Assembly: GCA_003116995.1 (NCBI GenBank)
Contig: BDSL01000076.1
Span: 372,001-436,000, forward strand
DNA from: Yamagishiella unicocca
Taxonomy: Eukaryota > Chlorophyta > Chlorophyceae > Chlamydomonadales > Volvocaceae
Direction of reading: 5' to 3'
DNA: 64,000 nucleotides
The notes beneath the pieces were generated by a model, which worked only from the letters and a program-made list of their open reading frames with translations, was not told the DNA's origin and did not search any database. The translations under genes were made by a program, and so were the position numbers. Every line of letters begins with the position of its first letter. Positions within the stretch are counted from its first letter, which is position 1. Positions 1 through 13,044 of the stretch are shown one piece after another.

Positions 1-2335
1 CAGGTTGAGTGGGGGTTCCCATGATGAGCTGGCCAACCCCGAAGGTGCTCCCCAGAGGGACAGCGCCCTTGCAATGCTTGTGTGGCACCGCGGGGTTGCA
101 ACTGTGCACGTTGGCTGTGAGGCCGGTTGGCCGCCCCTGCTGGCCTGTGCGGCTGGGGCGGCCGGCACCAATCAGGTTGGGTACAACCCATCCTATTCTT
201 AGGAGGTAGGGGGGGCGCGTGTTGATTTGGGAGGCACGTCCAGGGAACGAGGGGTGCTCTGCAGGAGGCTGGGGGGCGTTCTTTGCCATTTAGTTCACAT
301 CAAGCCGACTCTTTGAATGGTGTCATACAATGCTTTCCAAGTGGTCATGATGACAGCGCACTCGGTGCTGGGTCGGTTCATGTTTTTATCACTGCTGGGA
401 GATGATGGCTGAGGCGGCGGTTCCCGTGGAGCTGCCTGCTCGGGCCTAACAATCGAAATCAGGAGCTCAACGAAGAATACGAAGAAGCTCGAGCTGCCAA
501 AATAACGCAGGGCTGTTGATGGATTGTGGCCTTGGTGGATTCTGGCTTGTAAGGTAACAACGAGATAGGGTAGGCCGCTGCGCATTATCTGTTCCGATTC
601 CGGGCTTGTGATGACTGGCAGATGGAATGGGGCCCCAGTATCCCGTTCGGGTTTTTTAAGTCACCGAACAGCAACAGATCTATCAGCACCATGCTCAGCA
701 TTACTCCGGTTCAAAGGGCTTCAAAGGGCTTGCAGCAGATTAGGGGAGGGCACAGCCTTCTAGTGTTTGGAGTGATTGTTACAGAGGAGCCCTATCTACC
801 TAGCCTCAATCATTGGTACTGTCTCCAAAATCCCCCAAGGCGTCCTAATACTCCACGACAACAATCGCTGGGAAACCATGGACCCTATGTAGCCTCAACC
901 ACGGAAAGCATGGTTATGCAAGCGCTGGCCGAAGGACAGGAGAGATGAAGCCCGCCAAGGGACCGTAGCTTCTGAAAGACCAGCGGTCCATGCCATGTAG
1001 CATGACGACCGGTCGCCTCCCTCCGTGCCAAAGCCCTGAAAATCAACAAACGAGGTTTCAGCACCTGGCTCATCGCCTATCATATGGTCTGGGACCCACT
1101 GAAACAAGTTACTACCATGACATGGCTCATCGCCGTACCCTCGCTGAAACCACCACCACCTTTCCAGTCCCTACCACCCTGGTTTCCCTGGGAGGCATGT
1201 TTGCCAATGCTCCTGTAGGCTAGCGACCATGCACGACCATGCCTTGCATACTACATCCGAACGGAACGTGCGTCCAGGGAGGGAAGAAGCCCCTCCAATG
1301 GAGCCCTATGCATGTGCAAGTCGCCTACCTACAGTCACCTCACTACTACTTACATTACAGTTCACCCTAGCACCTACGAAGACGTTCGACGATGACTACA
1401 GGTAAGCCAGCTCTTTCAGATTCTTCTTTGATGGCATTCGACAGGGCCAGCCATTGGATGGGACCTTGCAAACTCACGGCACTGACGGCAAAACGCACTC
1501 GTAGTAAATTGATGCACCCATCGGGTCTGGAGCCCGCTGCAGCACTTACTTGGCATGACTACTCCCTTCAGGAGCTCATTGTAACACCTACCACTTCACC
1601 TACTCTGTTGCACGAAACATGGACCTTGCTTCCTACCTGACGAACCCGCTGGCGTCACCTCCAGGTTCCGGAGCACTCGGTATCCACGACCCATTTTCAC
1701 CACAAGTAAAGCCCAAAAAGGCAACCAACCCTACCAATTACTACTACTACCTACTTCCTCACTTGGCCGAGGCCCGCTGTAATACCTCCGTTACGGACTC
1801 GCCGCATTGCTCGTTGGGGTTGCTCGGGTGCTCACGCCAATTTGTGGGCAATGCACACCGACCCATGAACTCGTTCTTCACACTCGCAGCTAATCATGGG
1901 CAGCGCTTAACAGTCTCGTAGGTCAACGCAAGCAGCTGGCTGGCGTGACGGCGCCGATAAACCGCTCCGAGTAATGATGCTCCGAGTAATGATGCATTCA
2001 ACGCGCGAGTCCGTGCGAAGGGTCGCTTCTGGTTCGGCTCCTCAAGCTCATAGCACCACTGCACATGCGTGTGCCCGATAATTCCATCGTTTTGTCTGCT
2101 GCCCATCGTAACAACTACCACTACCACATCGATGCCCATGCCTTCATTGCCCGAACCTTAATTTCCTGGTCACCAATTATAGCCTCGACACGCGTAGCCG
2201 GGCTGCCGTACTGACAGAGAGCGTAACATTTGGTCGCAGACCTGTAGCCGTCTGGCCCAGCGGCAGGCTATCCGTCTGGCCCAGCATCAGCCTAGCCGTC
2301 CCTGTATTGCAGCCTAGCAGCCGGGAGGCCTGCGA
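1..2335. other. No recognisable gene; short local duplications
   Basis: Open frames here are short and show no domain or signal peptide that I recognise. Small direct duplications are visible: a repeated 'ttcaaagggc' near 710-730, a 15-bp duplication (tccgagtaatgatgc) at about 1967-1997, and 'gtctggcccagc' twice at about 2250-2290. The stretch may be the 3' flank of the minus-strand gene that ends at 2336 or part of another gene whose exons I cannot see. Confidence 0.4.
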
Positions 2336-5300
2336 CTAGCCATCCCGGTACCAGAGCACTGCCGTGGTTGCTGCCCTCAGCGTGGCCACCAGGGCTGCCG
2401 GCACCTGCCTGCCCCGGGGGCTGGCTGGCAGCGCCATCAGGTCGATGGAATGGTCGGTCACTGCAGCAGGCAGGCAGCGGTCCGACGGGCCGTCCAGCAG
2501 CAGGGTCTGGGCGGGGCGCACGCCGTGACCTGGGAGTCCAGGGAGGGGAGGGCGTGGGTGGCCGCAAGAGCCGCAGGCGGAGAGGGAGAAGAATAAATTA
2601 GCGGGAGGGGACCAAGGGGGGTCCAGGGAGGGGAGTGTGTAAGGGTGCGATGGCGTGCATTGAGGGGATCTGTAAGGGATGAGGTATCCTCGCGCCTTAG
2701 CAGGTGTAGGACCTCGGCACTGGTGCTTCGCGCATCCCGTGTTACCCATCCAGTGCCCCGGACTGCTCACATGAAAGCTGTTGCAGGTAGCGGCTGACCA
2801 GCGCCTTGACGTTGGCCTGCTGCTGCCGGGTCAGGTGGGGGGAGGGCCGGATGTACGACAGGAAGAGCTGGTCGCCGCCCCTGGAGTTGCCGAACTGCGG
2901 GTTCCGCGGGGGAGTGGGAGAAGGTGGTGGACACCCAGTTGAGGAAGGCGAGAGACGGGTTTGGGCGGGCTGCAAGCTTGCAGACTTACGCTTCGCTGGT
3001 AGGGCCGTATAGAACTTGCTACATCATCCCGTTTCAGTTTCGAGTAGTCAGTCTCGAATAGCCAGTTTCCCGCCTGAGCCTATCATGTGTCCTAAACCAG
3101 AGCACCACAACTACGACAAATACGACACTACACTCACCTTTGACGCCAGGTAGTCCACCATGCCAGTGGCCTGACCCTCCAGCACCGCCATTATGCGCAC
3201 CGCCCCCCGCCGGCCCTCCTTCTCCGCGGCTAGCGACGCCGCCGCCACCGCCACCGCTGCCGCCGCCGACGCTCGCGTCACCAGCAACAGCGGCAGGGGC
3301 ATCCGCCGCAGCAGCGCCAGCGTCACGCTACCCACAATGTGGATGAGCGACGCGGCGGACAGGGCGGACGGCGACGAGTGCGGTGATCGCGAGGTAGACG
3401 CGACAGTGGTTCTGGAGGTCAGCGAGTTCGAACCGACGACCACCAGCGTGGCGCCGTGCTGGTTGGCGTAGTTCTCCATGCAGTCGATAAGGCCGTACGA
3501 CCCGCGCTCCTGCGGGTCGCAATGAGTCGTGACCGTTAGGCAGTATGCGGTTAGTCGTTGTACGGAGGAGGCGCTTTGCTGCGCCATGCGTGGATCGACT
3601 CTCTCCCACGCGCCACCCACACCCCAGCCCCACCCAACCACTCGCCACCCCACCCTAGCCAACTACTCACCACCACCTCGCACCGATACCGGGCCCCGCA
3701 CAGCTTCTGGAACTCCGCCGCGTGCTTCGCCAGCGTCTCCTCCGACCGCTCTCGGAACAGCGAGCCGTCCGCCACCACCGTGGCCAACGTCACCATGTCG
3801 CGCCCGGGCCGCGCCAGGGCGGCCGCCATGGACACGGCGGCGACGGAGACCTGCGGAGTTGACGTCCAGGGCGACACTAGGGACTTACTAGTCTTAGCAG
3901 TTTTAGCGGGACAGGTATTATCGGGACAGGTATTAGCGGGACAGGTATTAGCGGGACAGGTATTAGCGGGACAGGTATTAGCGGGACAGGTATTAAGGTT
4001 ACAGGACCCTTGCAGGGTCGGGAAGCGTGCGGCCTATAGAGAGAGAAGGTCGGGGGATCTGCGACAGGCTACGCGGAGATTGCACCGTTGAAGGCCGCCC
4101 TGGTAACCCCCTACCGCGGGCGGTCCTGCCCTTCCCGCCTCCTACACGCCCTCAACCCCCGCCATTACGCCCGCTGCCCGCAACCCCCTCCTCACGCTGT
4201 TGGCAATCACGAACACCACGATGCGCTGCGCCGTGGGGTCGCCCAGACCCCGCAGGGCCCCGCCTGGGGAGGCCGCCTGGTCGCCCGCAGCCGCTCCGGA
4301 ACCATCGGGCTCTGCGGCGGCGGCGGTGCTCCGCGGTTGCTCGCAGCGCGAGGAGAGCACCAGCTGGCGGAAAGCCGAGTTGTTGTCCTGGGCCTGAGGT
4401 GTAAGAGTCGGGTCAGCAGGGGAGATGGATGGTTCGGATGTGCGTAACCATGGTTGGTTTGGCTTGGCTTGCCGGGACCCTGGGCTATGATAAACGTTTC
4501 GATGAAAGGCATATGGTCTGCGGAATTCTGGAGTTTCAGAGGCTGTGCGATATGTGCGTGAGGCGCAGGCCGCCAGTGTCAACCTCTCAAGATGCTTGGT
4601 TTCGCCGTCGAAGTTTTGCCTTCGATGTTTTGCCTTCGACGTTTTATCTTCGCCCCGCGGTCAAGTGCCCTACCTGGAGCAGTGGCAGCAGCGCCTCCAC
4701 GTCATCCGGCACCAGCAGCTGGGGGGTGTCTTGGCGGGCCTGGAGGAGCAAGGGCCCGGGTGCGGTGGGTGGGGTCACTTCGGCGCCAGGCCCTGCCAGT
4801 AGCGTCCCTCTAAGAGACCCGGTTCGCACCACACCCGGTTCGCAGCGTGTGCGTTCCTTCCCCTCCACTGCACCGGCTGTCCCCTCACTCGCCTGCAGCA
4901 GCAGCGCCGAGGCAGTGGCTGCAGACGTGAGGTCCGCCAGCTCCATCCGGATGTGGAGTTGGTCGTCCACTAGGCCCAGCTTTGGGCGCAGAACGGACAG
5001 CCGACCGGCCAGCATCTCTGGAGGCGAGGGAAAGGGTGGGTGGTTGAGTGGTGGTTGGGTGGGCGGTTGGGTGGGTGGTGGATGAGCGGGGAGATGGCGG
5101 AACGGCGGTAGGCGATGGCTGCGCGTCTTTGACGGCAACGACTGCATGTGCACATGCGACCTCCCCGTGCGCGTCTATTGGCGGAGTCACTAGCCTTCCT
5201 GCCCCCGAGTACCGGTATAGAAGTTCATGCCCCTTGAGCACTTCTACAGCCCCTGAACCGAATTGCAAACCGTATGCGCTAGGCCTCCCCCCATTCCCCC

Positions 5301-8300
5301 CATCGATCCCTGGTCCCAGCGCCCCGTTCCACACTCACTTGCTACGCTGGGCAGGTGCATCGTGTAGCGACCCAGTCCCGACACCACCCGGCCCACGGAC
5401 TGGTAGTCAGCCAGCACCGCCCGCATGGCCGGGGTAGCCAGGTCCGTGTGGCAGAGCTCAACCACCTGGTAGGCGGGGGCCGCCGAGGGCCGGGGTGAAG
5501 GCGCCGGCGGCGCCGAGGACCCGGCCTCCGTAGCGGTGGCGGAGTGGGCGGGGGTGCCCTCCGAGGCTCCCTCACCGATGGAAGATAGGCGGACGGGGGA
5601 GGCGGGGGAGGGATCGGGTCGCGAGGAGGTGCCGCTGTCGGCCGCGGCGGGCTCTACCCTCTTGCTCATGATGATGCTGCGAATGGGGAAGGGGGGCAGG
5701 GAAGGGGAGAGCGGGCAGCGGGGGGCGAGGACGGGGGGCTTAGGGTGTTTTAGTGCTGGTGTCGCTTCCGGCAGCACGGTGCGTGTATGCCGGCAGTGCA
5801 CAAACCAGCACTCTGTCCTCCTCCCTGGACCGCCCGGAAGCACCTTCCCCTCAGCCCACCATTGCGCTCTCCCTCCCAGCCTAAGAGTGCCAGTGCGGCG
5901 TGCCACTTCACGTGCAAGCCACTTCACGTGCCACTTCACGTGCAAGCCACTTCACGTGCCACTTCACGTGCCACTTCACGTGCAAGCCACTTCACGTGCC
6001 ACTTCATGTGCCACTTCACGTGCAAACCACTTCATGTGCCACTTCACTTGCCCCGCATAGTGTGCGGCTGCATCTCCTCTCCTTCCCCTCAGCGCCCCAT
6101 CCCCGCACCTACCTGTCCAAAACCCGAGACAGCAGCATGCTGGGGGTAGATGCTGCCTCCATGATGATATTGGTGCCCGGGCAGCTGGGGTAGGGGAGAA
6201 AAGGGGGGAGTGGAGGATGGCGGATGGAGGGAGGGGAACGCAAGGCGGGGTCGTGTGAGGGTGAAGATTCACCGGCTGCGTGAAAGCATACAGGGCGTTG
6301 CGGTAATAGCTATCTTTGTCACCAGCACACGATAAACTCGCCCCCCTGCCCTCCAGCTGATGCCCTACCGGTCGGTGTGGTAGTACAGGCCGTACGCCAG
6401 TGAGTTCATGTCCAACACGCCGTCCTTCCCCAGCAGGCTCAGGTCCCGGGCGCGCCTGCTGATCATCCACCTGTGAGTGAGATCCGTGTTGGGGCACACG
6501 GCATGCAGGGTCAGGAAGCGAGCGTGTTGCGGCAGCTGTGCTCTCGCCTACAGTGATATAACATGATGGCATACCCAGGAAAAAAACCAACAGCAGCCCA
6601 ACCCATCCTCTTTCTCCCTCTCCCCGGACACATATATTTCACTGTCAGGCGATGCGCCTGATGGCTCTACCTTCTGGTCTGGGGCCCACTGTAACTCAAT
6701 TCGGTAACGTCGCTGGGGTGGGCAAGGATAATCATCCCACGTCCTATCTTCTCTTTTAAGAGGGCTAGAGTCCATGGAGTTCCTCAAGGCTCAGGGGCAG
6801 ATTAGCACACTCACGTCACGCTGCGCGCCTCCATCCACGACAGCGCCGCTATGCTTAGCGGCAACAGACATCCCTCCTCGCTGACCCGCATCGCCTCCCC
6901 GCGCCACACCAGCTGCATCAGCCCGTAGCCGCTGCCCAGCGGGAGGCTGTGCGAGGCGTCCCCTTGCTCCCAGGAGCGGTTGGCGCTGTCGTACGAGTAG
7001 CCCGGGTGGGAGGGCTGTACGACGACCAGCACATTATCCCGCGGGATGCTGCGGGGATGAGGTTACGCTGGGTTTAGGGTTTTGAAGAGGGGTAAAGGAG
7101 GCGGGAGAACAAGAAATATAAATCCTTCAAACCCCACACAGCCCTAAGAAACAGAGCACAACGCCCCGTTGACCTCTGCCCGCCCTCGCACCCGAAGAAC
7201 TGGAAGCTCCACAGCTGCCGTAACACCTCATCCTGCTGGTTCTCGCTCACCACCAGCACCAGCGGCAGCTGCGACACCGCCTGTCGCCCTGCTAGTGCCT
7301 CCACCGCGAGCACCACGGAGGCTACGTAGCGACAGCCCAGAGACACGCCCTCCAGGCGGGGGCTGCTGGAGATCATACCGGGCCTGATCAGGCAACGGAG
7401 AAGCCACGTGGGGAAGGCGGGGGCGATGGGGAGGGTGTGGACGAGTAAGGGTTTGCGGAGAAGGTAGAAAATATGTACCGCGGATGAATGTACCATCGAA
7501 TAGTCAATGAGCCGGCAGAAGCCAGGGTCATTCATTGTGCAAAGATCGAAATGATGAGCAGCCTGCCCAACCACAACCATCGTCCAACCACCAACCACTA
7601 CCCGCACCTGTGCGCCTCCAGCAGGCGCCAGGGGTCCTGCGTCCACAGGTCGGGCGCAGTGCTGCGGTACATAAGCCCCGGGAGCGAAGGCACGGCGCCG
7701 CCACCACCGCTCCCGCTGACACCCGGCCACTTGAACTCCGTCCCCGTGCGGAAGAACATCGTGGGCGAGCCGCCGCCGGCGCCGCCGCCGTCACCGCCGC
7801 TAGCGTCGTGTGCAGCCGCGCTGCGTGCGATACCCGGCTCCAGGAAGTCGTCGGCCGCGCGGAGGTGTACGGCAATAGCGCCGCTCTGGAGCATGCGCAC
7901 CAGCTCGCTCCGAAACGCCGTGGCGGTTTTAGATCGGCCAAAGCCCGTCAGCTGCAGTTGTGAGACCATTGCGGGCGGCCCCCAGGACTGCGCCTCCGGC
8001 CACGCCGCGTTGCAACGGTTCAGGAACACCGAGATGAGCTGGCTGCAGCGCAGCAGCTCGTCCAGCTTAGCCTGACATAGGGCCCGCAGCTGCTCGATTC
8101 GCGCTGCGGCCTCCTCCGAAATCGGTGCTCCGAAACTGCCGAAGGCGCCGCCGGCGCCTACGGTGCCCAGCCGGTCACCGCTACGGCAGGCGCCTGCGGC
8201 CTGTCGCAGCACAGCCAGCGCGCGTCGTACCTGGCTGTTCGGGCTCTCGGCCGTCTGGCGCTGCTTGCTGGGGCTGGCGGTGCAGGAGGCGAAGACGGGG

Positions 8301-8367
8301 GCCATGGAGGGGGCGCTGGCGGCTGGGTTGATGGAGATACTGCGGCGGAGTGGCGGTGCGGTGCTTC
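2336..8367 (-). CDS. Multi-exon gene, 3' part: nucleotidyltransferase-like region followed by a universal stress protein domain
   Basis: Thirteen exons read in one chain with GT-AG borders: 8367-7608, 7383-7192, 7048-6815, 6470-6369, 6184-6113, 5676-5339, 5017-4889, 4739-4674, 4393-4196, 3850-3671, 3509-3138, 2894-2771, 2529-2336 (stop TAG). The last five carry a universal stress protein fold: RIVVFVIANS joins an AAALARPGRDMVTLATVV strand-helix, then YANQHGATLVVVGS and the VGSVTLALLRRMPLPLLLVT pattern with the G-S/V-T signature. The preceding exons have alpha/beta segments such as LPLVLVVSENQQDEVL, LPLGSGYGLMQLVWRGEA and PGTNIIMEAASTPSMLLSRV. These recall UGP3/UDP-sugar pyrophosphorylase proteins, but I see no clear catalytic signature, so that assignment is weak. 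Several junctions restore sensible sequence, for example SWMEARSVT to WMISRRARDLS. Introns contain minisatellites and an R1 repeat. The gene probably continues upstream to at least 14.4 kb. Confidence 0.6.
3904..3995. repeat. Minisatellite, 15-bp unit, about six copies
   Basis: About six head-to-tail copies of agcgggacaggtatt, with one unit reading tcgggacaggtatt. It lies in the intron between the exons at 3671-3850 and 4196-4393 of the universal-stress-protein gene. No coding role is apparent. Confidence 0.9.
5901..6055. repeat. Minisatellite of CACTTCACGTGC units
   Basis: About ten units of cacttcacgtgc, some followed by aagc, giving 12- and 16-bp periods. Each unit holds an E-box-like CACGTG. 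It sits in the intron between exons 5339-5676 and 6113-6184 of the minus-strand gene. Confidence 0.9.
6642..6697 (+). repeat. Dispersed repeat R1, 3'-end fragment
   Basis: The stretch tgtcaggcgatgcgcctgat, followed by a ctggtct...cccactgtaac block, matches the 3' end of repeats at 12.8, 23.9 and 35.6 kb. It lies in the intron between exons 6369-6470 and 6815-7048. Probably the truncated tail of a retroposon; class not established. Confidence 0.75.
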
Positions 8368-8758
8368 CTGATCCGGCATGAACCTGATGGGTAAGGGGAC
8401 GGCGGCACAGGAAATCCTCATCAGGGGGTTCAGGCAGGGGTAAAGCGGGGTTGAGGACAGAGGCAAGGCAACGCGATTAAATGGTGCAGGGTAGAATGAG
8501 AGGCAGCTGGCTTTAGGGACGCAAACACTGCCGCGTGGAGCCTCGATCAGGCGACTCGGCATCGTCTGCCCCAACACGACAACGTATCCTGCGGACTGAA
8601 TCAGGCGTTCGTCCGTAAAATTCGGCCACTCTTCTCCAACCGCAGTGTTCACTTGCTTCGGCATTCCCTCGCCCTCCCTGCACCCGCTCCCTCCCCACCC
8701 GGGGTCGGTCCTAAAACGGTTTTCCTTTCGTACACGGGTTCTCCCTTCAACCCACCCA

Positions 8759-11700
8759 CCCGGGATGAGGCCAGGCCGCCGGTCGCAGCAGCGAAGGAGG
8801 CCGCCGCCGCCACCGTCAGGCAGGGCCGCTGCCACTTGCTTCGGACCGTGGGCGAGGTCACCGGGAGTGCCTCAGAGCGACTGTCAGGCGCCCCTGCAGT
8901 GCCAGGGAGGGCAAGAATGGAAGCCCCCGAGATCCGAAACCAGAGGAAATAACGAGTGCTTTGGCAGGAGGGGACGGAAGGAAATCCGAAACCACGCAAT
9001 ATACATTCTTTTATACCAGTGGGGTGGACCCGGAAGATTGGGGTGCGGCGGGACTGATAACGCACCAATGGTGGGCCCAGAACGAAACATGTAGAACCGC
9101 AACTTGATTGATTGATTACAAGCTCTTGGGGCTCGTAAGGCCCAGACGAGCCAGGAGGCTCCTGGACCGCTAACCAGAGGAATTCATAAAGAAGAAACGC
9201 AACACCCGAGCCCCCGGCCGTACCCAACAACCCACCCACTCGGTTTCATGTTTCCGTGCCGACACACCGATTTTCCTGTCATGCCATCACTCACCGTCTA
9301 CAGAGGCACGCATGGGCAGCCGGCTTGCCGGGCCCCGCTGTGTCGAGGCAGTGCCGCCCACTGCCGCGCCGCCTCCGACGACACCGTCATTGGACACCCA
9401 GTGCCCCAGCAGCCCCCCAGCGTCCTGCAGCTGCTGCTGGAATCCCAGGCGTGGCCCCCTCGCCGCGCCTCCGGCTCCTGCGCCCGAGCCCCTGCCGCCC
9501 CCGCATCCGTCCTGGGACTGACGGGCGACAAGCGCGTGTTTGGAGCCTGACCGTGAGATGATCCTCTCCACTGGAGCCTCGTAGGCGGGCTGCTGGCGGC
9601 TGCCCGGGGAGCGGACTGCTCCTGCCACCCATGCGGTACCGACAGCAAAGAGGGAGGGGGCCAAGCATATGTACATAGCAAAGAGCAGCGCGTCCGGAAT
9701 CGGTGCCATCAGATTTATGTGATATGAGACGTGTTGGTGTGACACATGTGCATCCGCGCACCGTAGCCGCAGGGCTGAGGTTGTCAGCGCATTGCCCGCG
9801 CCTCGCTTCGCCCAGCCCAGCACCCCAGCCAACCTGTGGCAGGTTCCGTCCTGGCAGGTAGCTGGGAGGTGATCCTAGGAAGACCGCCGCCGCCCACTGC
9901 GGCCAATCCGGCGGCAGCAGAACCGGCCCCCAGGGGCTCCCACGGGACGGGGGCCCGAGAGGAAGAGGCCGCCGACGCCGGCGTCGGCGCCAGCGGCGGC
10001 GAGGCGCCGGCGACTACAAGCGGCGCCGCCCATGCAGCCTTGGCGTGGCTGTGTGCTGCCGCCACTGCTGCTGCGCCGTATGGCGCATCTGGCAGCAGCA
10101 CAGGGATGGGCCCCCCCTGAGGCGGGCCTGTCGGGCTGGGATACCCAGCGTAGCTGCCGCTTGCTGGAAGGGCTGGAACCACTGATACTGGGCTGATTGC
10201 AGGAGAAGTACCCTGCTCGCCGCTGCCGACCCGCAGCAAAGGCGGCGGGAAGGGCGAAGGATTGGCGCTGCCGGCAGCGGCGCCGGGGGGGGCGGCGGGT
10301 TCGCTGGCGGCGGGCAGCTCCAGGGGTGGAGGTGTCGGGCGGTTCCGAGCTGCGGGAAGCCACGACGGCACGGGCAGGGACGGCACAGGCGGTTGGGTTG
10401 GTTAGGGTTCGCCTGTTGCAGTGGATCTGGATTTGGTCTGGTGGTTATGGAGGGATTTATTTCGGTGTTCTGTCAAGGTAAGGTACCTTCACGGCCCCGC
10501 CCGCTTACCTCGGATAAAGATCCCAGAGGCCCGCCGGCCGAGTGGCGAGTCGGAAGGTGTGGGTGGAGTGGGCGGCGCCGGCGGCGCCAGCGGCGCTGTG
10601 GGACGCTCGACTGTGGGCTCTGCGACGGCGGAGAGCAGCAGGCGGGTACGGCACCGTGCATTGTCAATAGGTACTGTACGTGCCGGGCGGCATCGGAAGT
10701 CGTTGTGTACGATTATCCGAAACAAAACCTCTCGGTGGGTAACTCGAAAGCTCGTATCCACAGGTCCAACAACAGGCCGTCCACAGCCCCAATCACAACC
10801 ATGATCTAGTCCCATTACTATTGCAAGTAGCCCCAGCGAGCGCAGCCCGCTCTACCATCTGCCTCTGCGAGCGCCGGCAGATCTCCGCCTCCGCCGAGAC
10901 CCGCCTCCGCAGACGGCACTGCCGAGCCCAAACTCATGTTGACCAACAGGGGCGCGACGCAGGCGCCATCGAAGGCGGCTACCGGCGCAGTATCCAGGAC
11001 GGGCGACGCGGTCGGCGCCGCCGTCGCGTAGGCAGAGTTGGGTGATGCGTACGGCGAGGGCAGCGCCGGCAGTGTCGGGTCTGCGCCGACGACGTCGTAC
11101 CAACGGGTAGCGGCGTTTGGTGCCGGTGGGTGGGTCGGTGAGTCGGTCAGGTGGTTTGGACAGGTGGACGGCCAAATGCAAATCCCATCCACCGGTCACT
11201 CCCACCCACTTCTACTTGGGTACACCGAACAGCCTCAGCCTTCGCCCCTAGACCTGTCCACTTCCTGCCCCCGGAATCATCCCGGCGTAACATAAAAGAC
11301 CACTGCCTTGCATCGCTGAGCTTACCGGAATCACATTCCGCACCGCTCCGAGCCTCCGCTGGCGGCTTCGCCGCGTGCAGCGCCGTCTGGCCGCCCACTC
11401 CACTCCGTGACCCAGCGACCCCGTGTTCTCTGGTACCCGCATGACGAGCCCCTGGCGACGACCCGCCGGTGACCGGAGACGCCGAGCCCTGCTGCCCACC
11501 GCCTCCGCCGCCGCCTTGGCCTGACGCGACAGTGTATACGACAATGCCGCCGCCGCCGCCGAGGGCGCGGCCACTGCCGCCGCCGCCGAGTCCTGGTACG
11601 GGCCTTTGCGGTGGCTTTGGCGACACGGGCGGCTGTGGCTCGGGTTGTGACACCGTCGGCCCGGCCATCGTCATGGACCGCCCTGAGAGGATTAACGGAG

Positions 11701-12346
11701 GAGAGGGGACCGGGAATGGCGGGGGAAACAAGGGCCGTGGTGTGGGCGCTCATCAATTGGGGCTTGTTAAGTCATCGCTGGGGGAGCACAACCCCTTCCC
11801 AGCACGCCTGTGTAGCGCGTTGCTGGCCTATATGTAAGCCCAGGGTCCAGGCATAGCCCCGGTCTCACCCAGCACGTATCCGGCGCCGCCACTGCCCGGA
11901 GACGCGGGGGAGGCACCCGAGGGGCTGCCGCCGTGGGGGCCCACAGTCAGCGGCGGCAGCGCGCGAGCTCTGCAGGCACACCGGTTGAGTAGGCAGTTGG
12001 GAGTTGAGGGATCGTGGGGTTGCTGAGGCAGGGGACGGTCAGCGCAAGGCCGCAGGAAAAGTGGTTTCGGGGCCGAGGACACGTGCCACTGGAAGAGCAC
12101 CGCAACTGCATCCACAACAACGGGTGCGAGCGGGAAACCAGAGGTTAGATGACGTCATACATAGATGCTGACGTCATCAGGCCGTGGCGGCAAGGGTGTA
12201 GCTTAGGAATGCGTGTTGGTGGCACGTTGTTGTAACGGTTACAGTGGGTTCCAGACCAAGAGGCACGTGTTGTGTCGGGGCACTTACGAGGGGCTGGCTC
12301 CTCCGGGCAGCGCGGTGGCTGCCTGGATAGCGTCATGCAGGGCCAC
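8759..12346 (-). CDS. Low-complexity Gly/Pro/Ala-rich exons, probably the middle of the same gene
   Basis: Consistent exons with GT-AG ends: 12346-12288 (VALHDAIQAATALPGG), 11969-11869, 11682-11326, 11080-10856, 10619-10509, 10192-9834, 9589-9295, 8893-8759. The protein is mostly disordered, with Gly/Pro/Ala runs and a few ordered pieces such as EAPVERIISRSGSKHALVA, and no domain I can name. Spacing, strand and splice pattern suggest these exons join the universal-stress-protein exons downstream, but I cannot prove one transcript. A further open stretch at about 8500-8650 (GEEWPNFTDERLIQSAGYVV) may be an extra exon. R1 fragments lie in introns at 12225-12272 and 12590-12852. Confidence 0.4.
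12225..12272 (-). repeat. Dispersed repeat R1, short inverted fragment
   Basis: gttgtaacggttacagtggg followed by ttccagaccaagag is the reverse complement of the R1 3' end. It lies in an intron about 320 bp from the longer plus-strand R1 copy at 12590-12852, so the two could pair. Confidence 0.75.
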
Positions 12347-12589
12347 CTGCGGGACGAGTGCGGAGTGTGTGGGGGAGAGGGCCGGTCACCGGAAGGAGCC
12401 TCGATAGCAGCGGAAGGAGCCTCGACAGCACCGGAATATGCCTCGACAGCAGCTACTTGTGGAGCAGTGTGGAGGGTACGGGGAGTACGGCACTCAGGGC
12501 TGGCTTGGGGCCCGTCTCCGATACTTGACGGATCCCCGCCGCGCCAGCCCCGAACCTAGCCCCCAGCGAAAAAAACACGCAAGTACACA

Positions 12590-12852
12590 CGTGGCGGCGC
12601 ACCACTACTTCGTCGGTTGCTGGTCTGCTAGGTTGGTTGGTGGCCGATTTCTGATAGGGGAGCCTAAAGCGCAAATTCCCCCTGGGGTGCTGGCTGCTGT
12701 TGTTTGGCTTCTGGGCTGTCGGCTGGTGTTGTGGTAGTTTGCCTACCGTTTGTTAAGGTGCACGTCGGTTTCTGTCTCCTTCAGTGTCAGGCGATGTGCC
12801 CGATGATTCTACCTTCTGGTCTGGAACCCACTGTAACAATTACTACTACACA
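12590..12852 (+). repeat. Dispersed repeat R1, long copy
   Basis: About 260 bp that match 35420-35692 over their whole length. Shared blocks include ctgataggggagcct, caaattccccctggggtgct and the 3' end gtgtcaggcgatg...cccactgtaac. No reading frame is kept. The 3' terminus reads TGTAACNNTTAC. Lies in an intron between the exons at 12288-12346 and 13045-13118. Confidence 0.8.
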
Positions 12853-13044
12853 CACGATCCGAGAAGGGGGCATGGTTACAGGGACCCAAGTCCCCGGGCC
12901 CCTAACCTTAGCGCAGTGTGGGTTTTGCCCTCCGCCGCGACTGCTGGGGTTCACCTGCTGTAGAGATAAGGCTCACCTGCCCGTCCCATCCGTGGATAAG
13001 GCTCCGCCAACCAGCCTAACATTTACCCAATCCCCCGCACCCAC

